From Pollenia angustigena (Eukaryota > Arthropoda > Insecta > Diptera > Polleniidae): a stretch of DNA of 64,000 bases. The notes beneath the pieces are model-generated. The model ran no database searches. It saw only the letters and a list, made by a program, of their open reading frames with translations, and was not told the origin of the DNA. The stretch spans positions 65,505,393-65,569,392 of the forward strand of contig OV884059.1 in assembly GCA_930367215.1 (NCBI GenBank). Direction: 5' to 3'. Within the stretch, counting starts at the first letter, position 1; every line of letters begins with the position of its first letter. Made by a program: the position numbers and the translations under genes. Positions 11,011 through 21,680 of the stretch are shown in pieces.

Positions 11011-11930
11011 AGGGGGGGGGGGGGGGGTCGGAGATTATCAAGACTTTACCAGTCCTCATCGCGCAGCTAGTACAGGGTGGTACTTCATCAGGCTTGGTTC
11101 CCTTATCCGTGACCGTACTGTCTCGGTTTAGAGAACCAGGTGTTGATTCTGCACCCTCCTTCTTACTTCCCGTTCCATTATTGGAGGACTCATCAGCAGT
11201 GGTTACTGAGGGTTTCTTGTCCATACTGACATTTGAGCCCTCAGCAGCCCTTGCTGTGTATCCCGCAGGATAGGGAATGCCTAGGATATCACCGACAGAT
11301 CCGTGGATTCGTTCGAATCTGGCAACGTTCTTCCGGTGCTTCCTCAGCAAGTGCCTATCCCGCCCATCGTGTAGTGAGGAGTCTTTCTTAGCTATCTTTT
11401 CTAGAAAGGCTAAGGAGGCCCTTACACCACTATTGGCTTTTTCAAGACTCGTTCGGCCTTCTGATGCGACCTGTTCTGTCGCATCCTGCCGAACAATGGG
11501 TTTTGATCCACCCACTACTCCGCTCCCTATCTCGAGTGTGACCTCAGGAGCCGATGGCCCGGCCCTATGGTCCTGATCATGAGCCGAAATCATTGTTATT
11601 TCATGCTCATCATCAGATCCCAGAGCTAGACCATCGAGTCTTTCCGAGACCCCTGTTCGAGATGGGGAACCGACTGGGGGGTCGCTTGTCTCTGTCAGTT
11701 CTGTCAATAACTGACCTTCTTGCTCAAGAATATCTCTGTAGATACTCAGCCAATCGGCGTCTGGATCTGACACCGAAACTGCCGAGTTGTCAGAGATATT
11801 CCCTGCATCGACTCTTAGAGTCGCGTCCTTGTTTTTTACAGTAAAGTTGTCCAGTTTTTTGGTCCCACGAGTACGCCGTAAAGAAAAGGACCGTCTCGCG
11901 CAGTGACGGCTTGCACGGACTAGGCTAAGT
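11009..11930 (-). CDS. LINE ORF1 protein, N-terminal part
   Basis: The upstream half of ORF1 reads to a stop just after the poly-C tract (G on the plus strand, 11012-11027) and ends in DPPPPP. It is acidic to neutral, rich in Ser/Thr/Glu, and has a CTSCAMRTG pair near its end; no RNA-recognition motif is obvious. The frame is open back to a stop near 11927, but I see no in-frame ATG at its head. GTG at 11773 is the first alternative start, so either the ATG was lost or a non-AUG codon is used. Downstream reading continues in another frame from 11010, so ORF1 would be about 515 codons if the 16-base tract changed length by one or two bases. Confidence 0.65.
11012..11027. repeat. 16-base G homopolymer in ORF1
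   Basis: A run of 16 G on the plus strand (C on the element strand) lies exactly where ORF1 changes frame. Such a tract is prone to polymerase slippage and to sequencing error. Confidence 0.95.
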
Positions 11931-12234
11931 TACAACTGACCCTTGCCATCGGCGCCAGAGGGAAGCTGTTCGCGACCAGTTTCTTTAACCACTAACCAGC
12001 CATTCAAGTCCTCGGCACTGCTATCAACCACCTTGACCTTAAAAGTGGGGGAAATGGGAAATAAAGGGGGATTGATAGGATCATAGGTAATGGGATAGGG
12101 GATGGGAGGATGGATAACCCTTAGTCGTGCTGGCCTTAAAGCAAATACCTTCCAACTTGTCCCGGCTAGAATTTGCCGACTCAAGTTACAAGACATTCAC
12201 TACAGCCAGCATTTAAGCCACCACATCGCGGCAA

Positions 12235-12450
12235 GATAGTTATCCATGGTGGTGGTAACATGGCGTACTTTTAAAACTAACCCACTTTAGTACTCCATGG
12301 AGTAGTTTAGGGACTTCTTCGGTGGGTTATATGGTCCCCTCCTAGGACATCGTAATGTTTAATGGACCACCTTTTAACCATACATTTGGAGTAGTTTCGG
12401 AGTGCTCCTACTCCTTTATGGACTAGTCTCGTTATCTGCAGGGTAGTTGC
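12235..12450. repeat. 'tggtccat' repeat family member (right flank of LOA element)
   Basis: Contains tactccatggagtagttt, gtgggttatatggtcc and ggagtagtttcggagt. These match in reverse complement the ggaccatataacccac and actactccatgg words at 48560-48670 and 22800-22850. The sequence carries no coding region. Confidence 0.5.
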
Positions 12451-13940
12451 AGTGGTAGCATTTCCTAAGTAAGTAGATATATTTGATAGAGCTGCCACCA
12501 TTGAGTTAAATGTGGGGAATGGAAGACGAACTGTATTCGCCCGAAAGAATACGAACTTTAGGAACACTGTTCCTGTGATATCTTTTCCCCTGTTCACAAT
12601 CAGTTGACAAACAATTTTATAATCAAAAAAACCATCAAATGCATCGTTTCGTTTTTTAACTTAATTTCAATAAATAAATATGACATATACCAGCCAGTAG
12701 CCATCATTTCTGGGTTATTGAAAAAAAAAAAACATTTCAACGGACATCGCTAAATCAACTTTGCTCCCCATAAGGACCAAGAATAGGGTCTAAGATCAAA
12801 AATTTTAAAATAACAAACAATTAAAAACTTTTTTATGCCATTTACCTTCGGTGGAGTTTATAATTGCTGAAAAAAAATTAGATCTCAATTGAGTATAACT
12901 GCATATTAAGGGGAAAAAACCGATTATAACTTATAAAAACTGCACATAAAAATAGCCAAAAATATATATGTGATAGTTTCATTCAAAAGAGATCATGCAT
13001 GAAAAAATCGATTTTTACTTTTTTGGTGATCCTTTAAATAGACAATACGATCTTATTTTGTGCGGCTTTTTCTTATAACTCATTATTGTTTCTAAAAAAA
13101 ATTATTTCTGATACACATATATATGGACATATTGAACTTAAGGAAACTTTTTGCTAAGTTTTTAAGCAAATTGCGAAACTGATCGCACTTTCCGAACGGA
13201 AACAAATAGTTTTTGTTTTTGATTTTGTTTTTTTTTTAAAGCATTTGACATGCTTTTTATTAATTTTTGACAAAAGCTTAAGCAAGCTTACATCCATATC
13301 CAAAAAAGCCCATACAATTTGTATGTAGCATACTGAAATGGCGCGGCGGCAACGCCTTGCAATTGGAAAATCCGATTTTGACAGCGCGTTTAATAATGGC
13401 CGCTATTGTTAAAAAATTAAGCTGTTTTTAGGTGAATCGTTAGAAAAAAGTTAACACTACAGTGTGTGACTCAACGTTGATGCTTTTATTAAGGTATGGT
13501 ATTTCAGTGTTAGAGCTAAGCGGTAGAAAACGTTCCGCCTTATTTTTTTTTTTTGATTTAGGTACATATAGCTTATAAGCATTCTATAGTTGGGCCTTTA
13601 GTTTTACTTAAATTAATCTAATTTTCGGATTGTTTTAAGTACGAATTCGGGATTTAATGTGGATAAGTTAAGTATTTCGCACTTAAGCAACCCGTACTTG
13701 AATCAATCCTTCTGTGCTTGATTCATCCACACTTAGCGTACTCTCGATACCGCTTCAGATTGATTTAAGAACTAATAGATTGATTTTTCCATTGAGTGTG
13801 TAGACCTATTAGCTTATTATCTCATATTCCAAAATCAAACCCGATTTTAAATGAAAGTATATGTATTCCAAACCATTAATTCGGTTTTAGAAAAGTAATA
13901 CTAAAAAAGAAAACGTCATAATAAAAGCATTTGAAGGATG
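12451..13940. other. Unassigned sequence
   Basis: No credible gene. The frame at 12307-12597 has no recognisable domain and overlaps the repeat. Sequences near 13320-13400 are locally GC-richer (atggcgcggcggcaacgcc) but carry no open frame of note. Confidence 0.3.
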
Positions 13941-13954
13941 AAAATATTGCTTTA

Positions 13955-14165
13955 CACTCTTCATAGATGGTTTTCAAGCTTTTGATAACGTCTGGCATGA
14001 AGGCTTATCACATAAATTGAAGCTTAACTTACCAGTGAACGCACACAAGCTGTAAGAAAGCTACTTAGTCGGTCAAAAATTTTTTATTAAAGAAGGTGTT
14101 TTATTAAGTTCCCCTCAGATAATTGACGCTGGAGTCTCTAAGGGACATCATGCCCCCCACTATAA
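13955..14165 (+). pseudogene. Jockey-type reverse transcriptase relic
   Basis: Translation gives FIDGFQAFDNVWHEGLSHKLK (motif A region), then a stop, then ESYLVGQKFFIKEGVLLSSPQIIDAGVSKGHH (region before motif B, with PQG replaced by SKG). The order matches the Jockey RT at 63164-63988. Only about 70 codons remain, so this is a small decayed fragment. Confidence 0.7.
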
Positions 14166-14261
14166 AGGTCAATAATCAAACAATACCTCAACACTCGCAC
14201 ATAAAATATCTCGGCAAAAAGGGCAGCTTTCGAAGAAAAAGACAGAAAAAAAACACAATAT

Positions 14262-14310
14262 TTTCTGTCTCGTGACACTTCTGTGTGCTCTGTGGTTCAA
14301 ACAACTGCAG
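14262..14310. repeat. Dispersed 'tgtctcgtg...ctgtgtgctctgtg' word
   Basis: The sequence ctgtctcgtgacacttctgt followed by gtgctctgtg recurs with changes at about 46995-47030. It is a low-copy dispersed repeat of unknown origin. Confidence 0.4.
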
Positions 14311-14382
14311 TAAAAAAGAAAAACTGCGATTTCTTCCTCTTCTTCATTTGTCATTGGGCAAACATAAACTTTTGCTTTTAAT

Positions 14383-15241
14383 GGGTGATTTTTTAAGAGC
14401 TATAGAAAGTTAAAAAAAAACACACAAAATTCAGAAAAATTCATGAAATCTTTATTTGAATCGATAGTACGGTCCATATAATTTTATGTTTGAAGATTAT
14501 TTCATGCAAATGTGGACCCTGACTGCGCCTCAAATGGCCCATCCGCTTAGTCCAATTTTTCCAATTTTTCCAACATTTCGGCCGGTATCTCATGAATAAA
14601 TGCTTCAATGTTGTCTTCCAATGCGTCAATTGACATGAGCTTTAACATAGCCCCAAATAGCCTAAAGGCGTTAAATCGCACGATCTAGGCGGCCAATTGA
14701 CCGGTCCCGAACGTGAAATAAAATGTTCACCGATCTCGCCTCTCAATAAGTCCATTGTTAAGCGTGCTGTGTGGCATGTGGCACCGTCTTGTTGAAACCA
14801 CATGTCATGCAAGTCAAGCTCTTGCATTTTGGGCAAAAAAAAGTTGGATATCAGCTCACGGTAGCGCTCACCATTCACAGCTACGTTACGATTCGCATCA
14901 TATTTGAAGAAGTACGGTCCAATGATGCCACCAGCCCATAAACCGCACCAACCTGTGACTTTTTCTGGATGCATTGGTAGCTCTTACAATGCTTCTGGCA
15001 GATCTTCACTCCAAAATCAACAATCCTGCTTATTAACGTACCCATTGAGCCAAAAATGAGCTTCGTCGCTGAACACAAGAAGCGCGCGATGAACTTTCTT
15101 AACAGAGCACTAATTTTGATAATAAAATTCAATAATTTGCAAGCGTTGTTCGTTTGTAAGACGACATTAAAACAAAACACGAAACGTGCGTCAGCTGTTT
15201 AAGCCAGTGTTGCCAAAAAGATAATAACTAAAAAATCACCC
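14383..15241 (-). mobile_element. Rosa-like (DD41D) mariner, internally deleted
   Basis: Terminal inverted repeats GGGTGATTTTTTA (14383-14395) and TAAAAAATCACCC (15229-15241) bound an 859-bp element; each is two bases from a TA dinucleotide, consistent with TA target use. Reverse-strand frames encode, in pieces, LTNEQRLQIIEFYYQN, VKKVHRAL, SDEAHFWLNGYVNKQ, WFQQDGATCHTA, VNWPPRSCDLTPL and a C-terminal WTKRMGHLRRSQG tail. The N-terminal HTH region joins directly to the first catalytic Asp block, so an internal deletion has occurred. At least two stops and frameshifts are present. Confidence 0.8.
14642..15075 (-). pseudogene. DD41D transposase catalytic region, broken
   Basis: The first catalytic block SDEAHFWLNG (about 15070) is followed by stops at two positions; the second is WFQQDGATCHTA. 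The third should be CDLTPLDY, about 41 residues after the second Asp, which defines the DD41D class called rosa. Here the last Asp codon region reads PLGY, because a small deletion shifts the frame before the expected WGYVKA. The protein cannot be catalytic. A separate frame at 14441-14629 holds the C-terminal tail. Confidence 0.75.
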
Positions 15242-16549
15242 GATACTTCTGGATTATTGAATATAAACAGTCACTATCAAACCAAATCAAAAAGCGAAAA
15301 GTTGTACGCAAATTTTTGTTTTTTGTTCGACAGTCTTTGGTTTCGACTGCAGTTTTTTAAACCCTGGTTAAAATATTTAACCATTTATAAAATTATATAA
15401 GCAACTAGTGAAACGCGCATATAAACAAGCTTTCAATCAACAATGCAAGCAATTGCAGTGTACTCATCAAAAATAAAAATTGGGAACGTCATAGAGAAAT
15501 CAATCTTGTTATTGGGTTTTTTAAATATTTTTCATAAAATTCTATTCCATATTTTTTATTTATTGTAACAATTCTGTTGTCTAAAATGTCTTGGGAAAGA
15601 GTTTTTGTTGGTATATCCATAATCGCAGGTTAACTACTGTATTTATTAGGCATGCAAAAAACTGTTTAATTTTAAGTTCTACTTGTTACTCTAAAAATTT
15701 TCTAAAACATTTTAACAATTTTAAATTTTTCTAGAAACTCTACAGAAACCAGCTGGTAATGCATTAATCTTCTTTGCTTTTTAATGCGAATTGCTACATT
15801 AAAGTTAATAAAATTATTTAAAACTCGCTGGGATATTATTTAGATTCATTTGTAAGTGCAAGTGTTTGCGTATCTGTGTGTGGTTTTGGGAAATAAAAAA
15901 ATCCACAGCTGTGTTTAAACTGCTCAGTATGAATACACACAATCCAAATCAAAATGCCAATGAGCCACAAAACTGTAGAATAAGCGGAACAACAAAACAA
16001 GTGAAGTGCACAAGTTGTATTTATTTATGGCAAAGTGTGCGGTTATTTGTGTCTCATATTCATTGGATTACTTCAGGCTTGCCACTGACGTACATTTAGT
16101 ATTTTTATATTCCCGCCACTGAACTCGATAATTTATTGTTTTATGATAATTTTGTTTATTTAATAAAATGTCTTTGGATAACAAGCATTTAATACAGATT
16201 TTTTAATTTTACAAGTTTTATTTGTGGAGAAAAGAGACACAATTTAAATATTTTTTGAAAAAATAAATTATTGGGTTACTTTAAAGGAATGAATTTAAGG
16301 AATATCCATACTTATCTTTTGTACCTATGTATATCTATATAGTTCTTTATTATTCCACAGAGAAAAGATATTCGTGATCACAGCCGAATTTGGCGCCAAT
16401 CGAATTTCGTCGGTTGCATGTACTATCACACAATTCGGTTACAATTACTGAAAATTTGGTTGCTTAGAATAATATTATCGATAGCAACATTTGAATTTTA
16501 GTACACTATCAGTCATTACAACAGATATTGTTAGTTATAAGTATGATAT
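15242..16549. other. Unassigned AT-rich sequence
   Basis: No recognisable coding or RNA feature. The 77-codon frame at 15866-16099 has no domain and no repeat structure. Confidence 0.3.
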
Positions 16550-16818
16550 TTAAGCTAAGATCCCACTTTCGGCTCAAATAGCACAATATGTGACGATTTT
16601 TATCATGCTATATCGGCGCACATTTTAAAACATTGCACAATTTATTCTTGGGTGGTCCCATTATCGTCGCACATTGTGACAATTGTTTTCGGTTCATATC
16701 GGCCAAAACTCAATTGCGACAATAATCGGTACAATGCGGTGACACTATCGTGCTATTTGGGCAAATTAAATCATATGTTTTTGTTTATTTGCTTGTTGGC
16801 AGATATCATTTTACCTTA

Positions 16819-17711
16819 AGCTAAGATCCCACTATCGGCGCAATGTACCAATTTTTGGCGTATTTCATGTGCCGATAGTGTGAACGGTCAAAATGTTTTA
16901 ATATGCGACAATCTGTGCCGAAATTGTGCTGACTGTGGACAATCAAAATTAACCTAGATGCGCCGATAATGTGAACACTATTTTGCACAAGGTGGAGCAA
17001 TCAAATGGTTTAATATGTACCGATTTTTATCGGCCACTTGTGTGCCGATAACAGTCGCCAATCAGCGCCGATACAAGGGATGGCAAAACGAAATTTTTAA
17101 ATTGCACAAACTGGCTACAAAAATTTTACTTTTTTGAGCTTAATTGTACCAAAATTACATTTGTTTTATCTATTATTTATGTATTGAAACGTTAAATAGT
17201 ACATTTGTACTACTAAATGAAAGAAAACAATTCGCTTTAACCAAAACATTGCAGTTGTATCGATGTTGCCATCCCTGGTTTGTAAACATCTGTTTACAAA
17301 ACATCAATTACAAAAAAAAAAGAACAAGTGCAGTAAGTTTGAATGAAATTGAATATATTTTTTATTATACATATAGGTATTAACATATTATTTAAAATTG
17401 TTAGGAAACATAATTTAATATTCGGACGGAGAATTTTGCGAATTTCTAAAGTAAAATTATGTCTGCCAACAAGTAAATAAACAAAAACATTTGATTTAAT
17501 TTGCCCAAATAGCACGATAGTGTGACCGCATTGTACCGATTATTGTCGCAATTGAGTTTTGGCCGATATGAACCGAAAAAAATGTCACAATGTGCGACGA
17601 TAATGGGACCACCTAAGAAAAAATTGTGCAAAGTTTTTTAATGTGTGCCGATTAAGCACGATAAAAATCGTCACAGATTGTGCTATTTGAGCCGATAGTG
17701 GGATCTTAGCT
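16819..17711. mobile_element. Harbinger-like MITE (inner copy), opposite orientation
   Basis: This 893-bp element has terminal inverted repeats AGCTAAGATCCCACTATC and is flanked by TTA at 16816-16818 and 17712-17714. It is the reverse complement of the outer copy: 16819-17446 pairs with 17715-18798 (minus the small MITE, 628 versus 629 bases) and 17450-17711 pairs with 16553-16815 (262 versus 263 bases). The inner copy keeps the unoccupied target site, TAA at 17447-17449, at the exact point where the outer copy was hit. Confidence 0.9.
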
Positions 17712-18152
17712 TTAGAAATTCGCAAAATTCTCCGTCTGAATATTCCATTATGTTTCCTAACAATTTTAAATAATATTTAAATATATGTAAATATAATAAA
17801 AAATGTATACAATTTTATTCAAACTTACTGCACTTGTTCTTTTTTTTTTGTAATTGTTGTTTTGTAAAAACATGTTTACAAACCAGGGACGGCAAGATCG
17901 ATACAACTGCAATGTTTTGTGGTGAAGGCTAATTGTTTTCTTTCATTTAACAGTAGAAATGTACTATTTAACGTTTAAATACATAAATAATAGATAAAAC
18001 AAATGTATTTTGGTACAATTAAGCTCAAAAAAGTAAAATTTTTTTAGCCAGTTGGTGCAATTTAAAAATTTCGTTTTGCCATCCCTTGTTTCGGCGCTGA
18101 TTGGCGACTGTTATCGGCGCGCAAGTGGCCGATAAAAATCGGTACATATTAA

Positions 18153-18604
18153 AGCTATTATGATACTTGCTATTTTTTGTATTTTTTCTATATTGGAGAA
18201 CAGTGCAAATATATTTGCATAGGAAAACTGACTAAGTGTAAAGAGTATGATTATATCATAAAAAATCTTTAAATGTCAAACAAATATACATGTGTTATCG
18301 ATAAATAATCTAAGACTGTCAAAAAAAATTTAAATTTTTTTAACTTAAAATTGACATTTCCAGATTAATTGTTAGCACTGTTGCCAATTTTTTTAGTTTT
18401 TGATCGAAAGAAACGGGGTTTAACTTTTTTTTTGCGATTTTTAGCTTTTATGACGGTTTTTTTGTGGGGGAAAAGCGTGGGCAGTATTGTTTGTTTTGTT
18501 TACATTTTATCAAATTGTATTTCTTGTTCTTTCTCGCATTTGTTGTTTCATTCAGTCAATCCTAAAAAAATCCAATACAAAAAATAGCAAGTATCATAAC
18601 ACCT
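18153..18604. mobile_element. Small Harbinger-like MITE nested in the outer copy
   Basis: Terminal repeats AGCTATTATGATACTTGC (18153) and GCAAGTATCATAACACCT (ending 18604) match for most bases in inverted orientation. TAA is duplicated at 18150-18152 and 18605-18607. The sister copy at 17010-17040 lacks this 452-bp segment, which confirms insertion. Short frames inside (18369-18587, 18487-18729) are hydrophobic, AT-driven and probably meaningless. Confidence 0.85.
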
Positions 18605-18801
18605 TAAGTAATTTGATTGCTCCACATTGTGCAAAAGAGTGTTCACATTATCGGCGCATCAAGGTAAATTTAGATTGTCCACAGTCAGCACAATTTCGGC
18701 ACAGATTGTCGCATATTCAAAAATGTTGACCGTTCCCACTATCGGCACATGAAATACGACAAAAATTTGTACATTGCGCCGATAGTGGGATCTTAGCTTT
18801 A

Positions 18802-19142
18802 GAAACAAAATTGTGCTTATACCCGAATATATGATAGCTGCAACTGAATTAACACATAATTGGTGTTCATAACAAGAGATTTGATTATCGTTATCAATAT
18901 ATTTTTTTTTAACCGGTTGCATAAACCTTTTTCCCGATATATAAGATAGAAAATCAAAATAATTCCAATAAACTCCATTTTTTAAGGTATATTTATTTTT
19001 AGTATGTATTTTTATTTATAGTTTTAACATTATTTTATTTCAGTCAAACACATACATGACGCTTTCCCCATAATCCAACGGATTTTCAAAAATACAGATG
19101 ATCCCTTAATATACCAACAAAAACAATCTTTGGCTGCAATTC
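18802..19142. other. Unassigned AT-rich sequence
   Basis: No gene or clear repeat structure between the Harbinger nest and the next MITE. Confidence 0.3.
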
Positions 19143-19712
19143 CCCAGCAAAAACTTTACTTACAATCCTACTTTTAATGACTTCAAGAATTCATTACTTT
19201 GTAGCTTTATTCGCCACTTTTTGGATTATTAGTTATATATTAAATAATAACTTTATTAGTATATCTTAAATATACAGAAAAATTTAAATTTTCATTATGA
19301 CAATAAAAATGTCATTATAGTCTTTATAGTCAAAAAACAGAGTTTTTTAATACAAAAACTACACTGCCCCGGTAGACTAGCTGGTAGTGAGCTAGTCTAT
19401 CAGCACCGAGGTTGCGGGATCAAATCCCGCCAGAGACAGAAAAAAAAATTAAAAATAAAATAAAGTAAAATAGAATAAGAAAAAATAAAAATAAAATAAT
19501 TAAAAAAAAAAAATAAAAAAAATTTTACTTTATTGACTTTGTGTAACTATATATTTTTATAAAAATTTTAAGTATAAAAAAAACATATTATTTTTTAGAT
19601 TATAATAGGCTAAATTATAAAGGATTACTTTTGGGACATCTCGAACAAAAATAAGTACTTTTCAAATTCTCATTATTTTTCTGCTTATTTTGTAAGCAAA
19701 GTTTTTGCTGGG
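19143..19712. mobile_element. MITE with CCCAGCAAAAACTT ends carrying a tRNA-like sequence
   Basis: The 570-bp unit starts CCCAGCAAAAACTT and ends GTTTTTGCTGGG. The same ends bound a second copy at 61232-62202. Both copies share atacaaaaactacact just upstream of a tRNA-like block and the A/T-rich tail after it. A TC dinucleotide flanks both ends of both copies; whether it is a target duplication is unclear. The superfamily is not known to me. Confidence 0.7.
19366..19438 (+). repeat. tRNA-like (SINE-type) sequence, copy 1
   Basis: The segment has an A-box-like tagactagctggtagtg and a degenerate B box gcgggatcaaatcccgc. It is followed by an A-rich tail made of aaaataaa and aataagaaaaaat words. 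It resembles a tRNA-derived SINE head rather than a canonical tRNA, since the arms do not fold convincingly. Confidence 0.55.
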
Positions 19713-19984
19713 TCCTTTCATCAATGTCGTCTTGTTCCAGTGTCTGAAGTAAAACAGATTAATTAACGCGTGGTTTCACAATACGAGCAGTGATTGAAGT
19801 TGTAAATTATTATGAAAATCACTAAAAACTGAGCGATTTAAATATATAATGTATGTATAACATATTTATTTGACCAATGTACACGCGGAGCAAAATATAA
19901 ACAATATGTTCATACTACTAAAAGAATTTTCTAATGATTATCTGACGAGTAACAATAATAAAAACATTAAAATTGTTTATTTAT
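19713..19984. other. Unassigned sequence upstream of LINE
   Basis: AT-rich with no feature recognised. The 5' truncation point of the following LINE lies somewhere near 19980. Confidence 0.3.
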
Positions 19985-21477
19985 GATCAAAGTTACTTAC
20001 GGGAAAACAAAATTTATTATTCGTCGACTTCAAGGCGGCCTTCGATAAAGTACCTAGAAAACCTCTCATATATAAGTTACATAGGATTGGTATGTCAACA
20101 AAAGTTGTTAATCTAATAGAAAATATTTATAATGATACCAAGTCGGCCGTTTGGACTGGTAATGATTTATCAGAATACTTTGAAACGTATACTGGAGTTA
20201 AACAAGGGTGCTTACTGTCACCACTGCTCTTTACAGTCTACCTAAATGATCTTCACGATCACTTAGGGGGTGGTTTAATATTGAACGATGTAAATGTGCG
20301 TTTGCTTCTTTATGCAGATGACATTGTTTTGCTAGCAGACGATATAGAAGTTATGCAAAATATGGTAAAAAACTTAGAAAGCTACTGTGATCAATGGAAC
20401 ATGGAAGTAAACATGTTAAAGTCACAAATGATGGTGTTCAGGACATCTGGAAGACTTGCAGCTAGAGATAAAATTATTTACAAAAATCAAGAAGTAAGAG
20501 TAGTGAATGAATACAACTATCTGGGTGTAATCCTGACACCAAAATTGAGTTTTAAAAAACATGTGGAGAAGAGAAACGTTTCAGCTAAAAATAGCATTAA
20601 TGCAACGTGGAGCAGCTTTATGAATAAGTCCAACGTAACACTAAAAGTGAAATGGAAACTCTTCCAAGCTGTATGTCGTTCGATACAAGCATACGCTGCT
20701 CAAGTCTGGGGTTATTGTTTGTATGATGAAGTAGATAAACTACAACGGTACTTTCTAAAAAGAATTTTAAAACTACCGGAATTTACACCAAACTATGCAT
20801 TGGCACTTGAAACAAAAGCAGAATGTAGCTATTTTTACACGCTAGATTTGCATATGAATTATATATACAAAACACTATTTCAATACAGACAAAATCGTTT
20901 ACCACATAAACTGTCATTGATGATGTTACAATATAATTTATTTTGGGCAAAGGAAATAAATGAAATGGGCAGGGAATTTGGTGTAAGTTTTGGTTTTGGA
21001 GATACTTCTGCTCAAGAATGGGCACAAAAAGGAACGTTATTGCTACAAGAATTAAAATCAAAAACACTTGAAAATATGAAACAACAAGCCTCAAACAGCG
21101 TATCGCGTTTTTACAAAAACTTGGACCATAACTTGTCGGTAAATTACATCGATAACATAAAAAACCAAAGGCAACTTGCAATAATTTTTAAAACCAGATC
21201 AGATTTGTTACCATTAAACGCAAATAAGTTTAATACAGCTGAAAATAAATCGTGCACATTATGTAACACAAGAGAAGATGAAAACTTACAACACTTCATG
21301 GCAAAATGCCCAATATTTAGAGAATTCCGAAACAGATACTTTGAAAAACCATATCTGAATGAAATGGAACTTATCAACATTCTGGATGGTAAAATACCCA
21401 GTGGGTGGAATAGGTTGTATAACTATGTCGAAAACGCTTTAAAGTATAGAAAAATGATAACTGAAGAATTTATATAA
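19985..21477 (+). CDS. LINE reverse transcriptase, 5'-truncated
   Basis: The frame is open from about 19985 to the stop at 21477. It starts inside the RT domain with LLFVDFKAAFDKVPRKPL (motif A) before the first ATG at 20092, so the N-terminal half, including any endonuclease, is missing. Counting from the ATG, motif B is TGVKQGCLLSPLLF at about 34-47 and motif C is YADDIVLLADD at about 73-83, followed by YNYLGVILTPKLSF. Near residue 386 a CTLCNTREDENLQHFMAKC block forms the C-terminal CCHC-like finger. The clade is uncertain; the motifs fit the Jockey/CR1 side of the LINEs. The absence of stops implies a fairly recent insertion. It cannot be an autonomous element. Confidence 0.92.
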
Positions 21478-21680
21478 CTCTATCTACTACAACTATATAT
21501 ATTTTGATAATTTTTATTCTTTTTTTTTCCTTGAAACATGTTTATACATATTTATTATTTAATGTTTTTATATTTTTATATAACAGACGACTCTATGTCA
21601 TTGTTATTTAATTTCTTTATTTGTATAATATCTTAATATTTTAAATAAAGAACATACATACATACATACATAAATTATTA
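21478..21680 (+). mobile_element. LINE 3' UTR and (CATA)n tail
   Basis: After the stop, an AT-rich 3' UTR contains an aataaa signal near 21643 and ends in a (CATA)n tract at about 21651-21672. Simple-repeat tails are typical of several LINE clades. Confidence 0.7.

Larger units (their letters stand above)
6347..12200 (-). mobile_element. LOA-type non-LTR retrotransposon, near full length
   Basis: The element reads on the minus strand. It has a 5' region upstream of about 11930, a two-part ORF1 (11773-11009 and about 11010-10224), ORF2 (10237-6572), a 3' UTR of about 210 bases and a 3' end in a (TACC)n tail at 6347-6363. ORF2 overlaps the end of ORF1 by 14 bases. The endonuclease-RT-RNase H order with a terminal CCHC-like finger and a simple-repeat tail fits the LOA/R1 group of LINEs; LOA members differ from R1 in carrying RNase H. 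The 5' end is not sharply defined; a copy of the 'tggtccat' repeat starts near 12240. GC content is clearly higher than in the surrounding DNA. Confidence 0.85.
16553..18798. mobile_element. Harbinger-like MITE (outer copy), interrupted by two insertions
   Basis: The element begins AGCTAAGATCCCAC (16553) and ends with its reverse complement at 18798; both sides carry the 3-bp duplication TTA (16550-16552 and 18799-18801). A TTA/TAA duplication is typical of PIF/Harbinger elements. It is split at 16816-17714 by a second copy of itself and at 18150-18607 by another MITE. With both removed it is about 890 bp and has no coding capacity. It is rich in tatcggc/gccgata words. Confidence 0.85.

Noticed and set aside
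11277..11844. Plus-strand frames antisense to ORF1
   Set aside because: They are shadows of ORF1 with no domain of their own.
17144..17383. Short frames inside the Harbinger-like nest
   Set aside because: They are AT-driven, lie in an inverted repeat arm and are not maintained in the sister copy.
19366..19438. Candidate functional tRNA gene
   Set aside because: The A and B boxes are degenerate, the acceptor stem does not pair, and near-identical copies travel inside a MITE.
20783..21181. 132-codon minus-strand frame with hydrophobic stretches
   Set aside because: It is antisense to the intact LINE RT frame.
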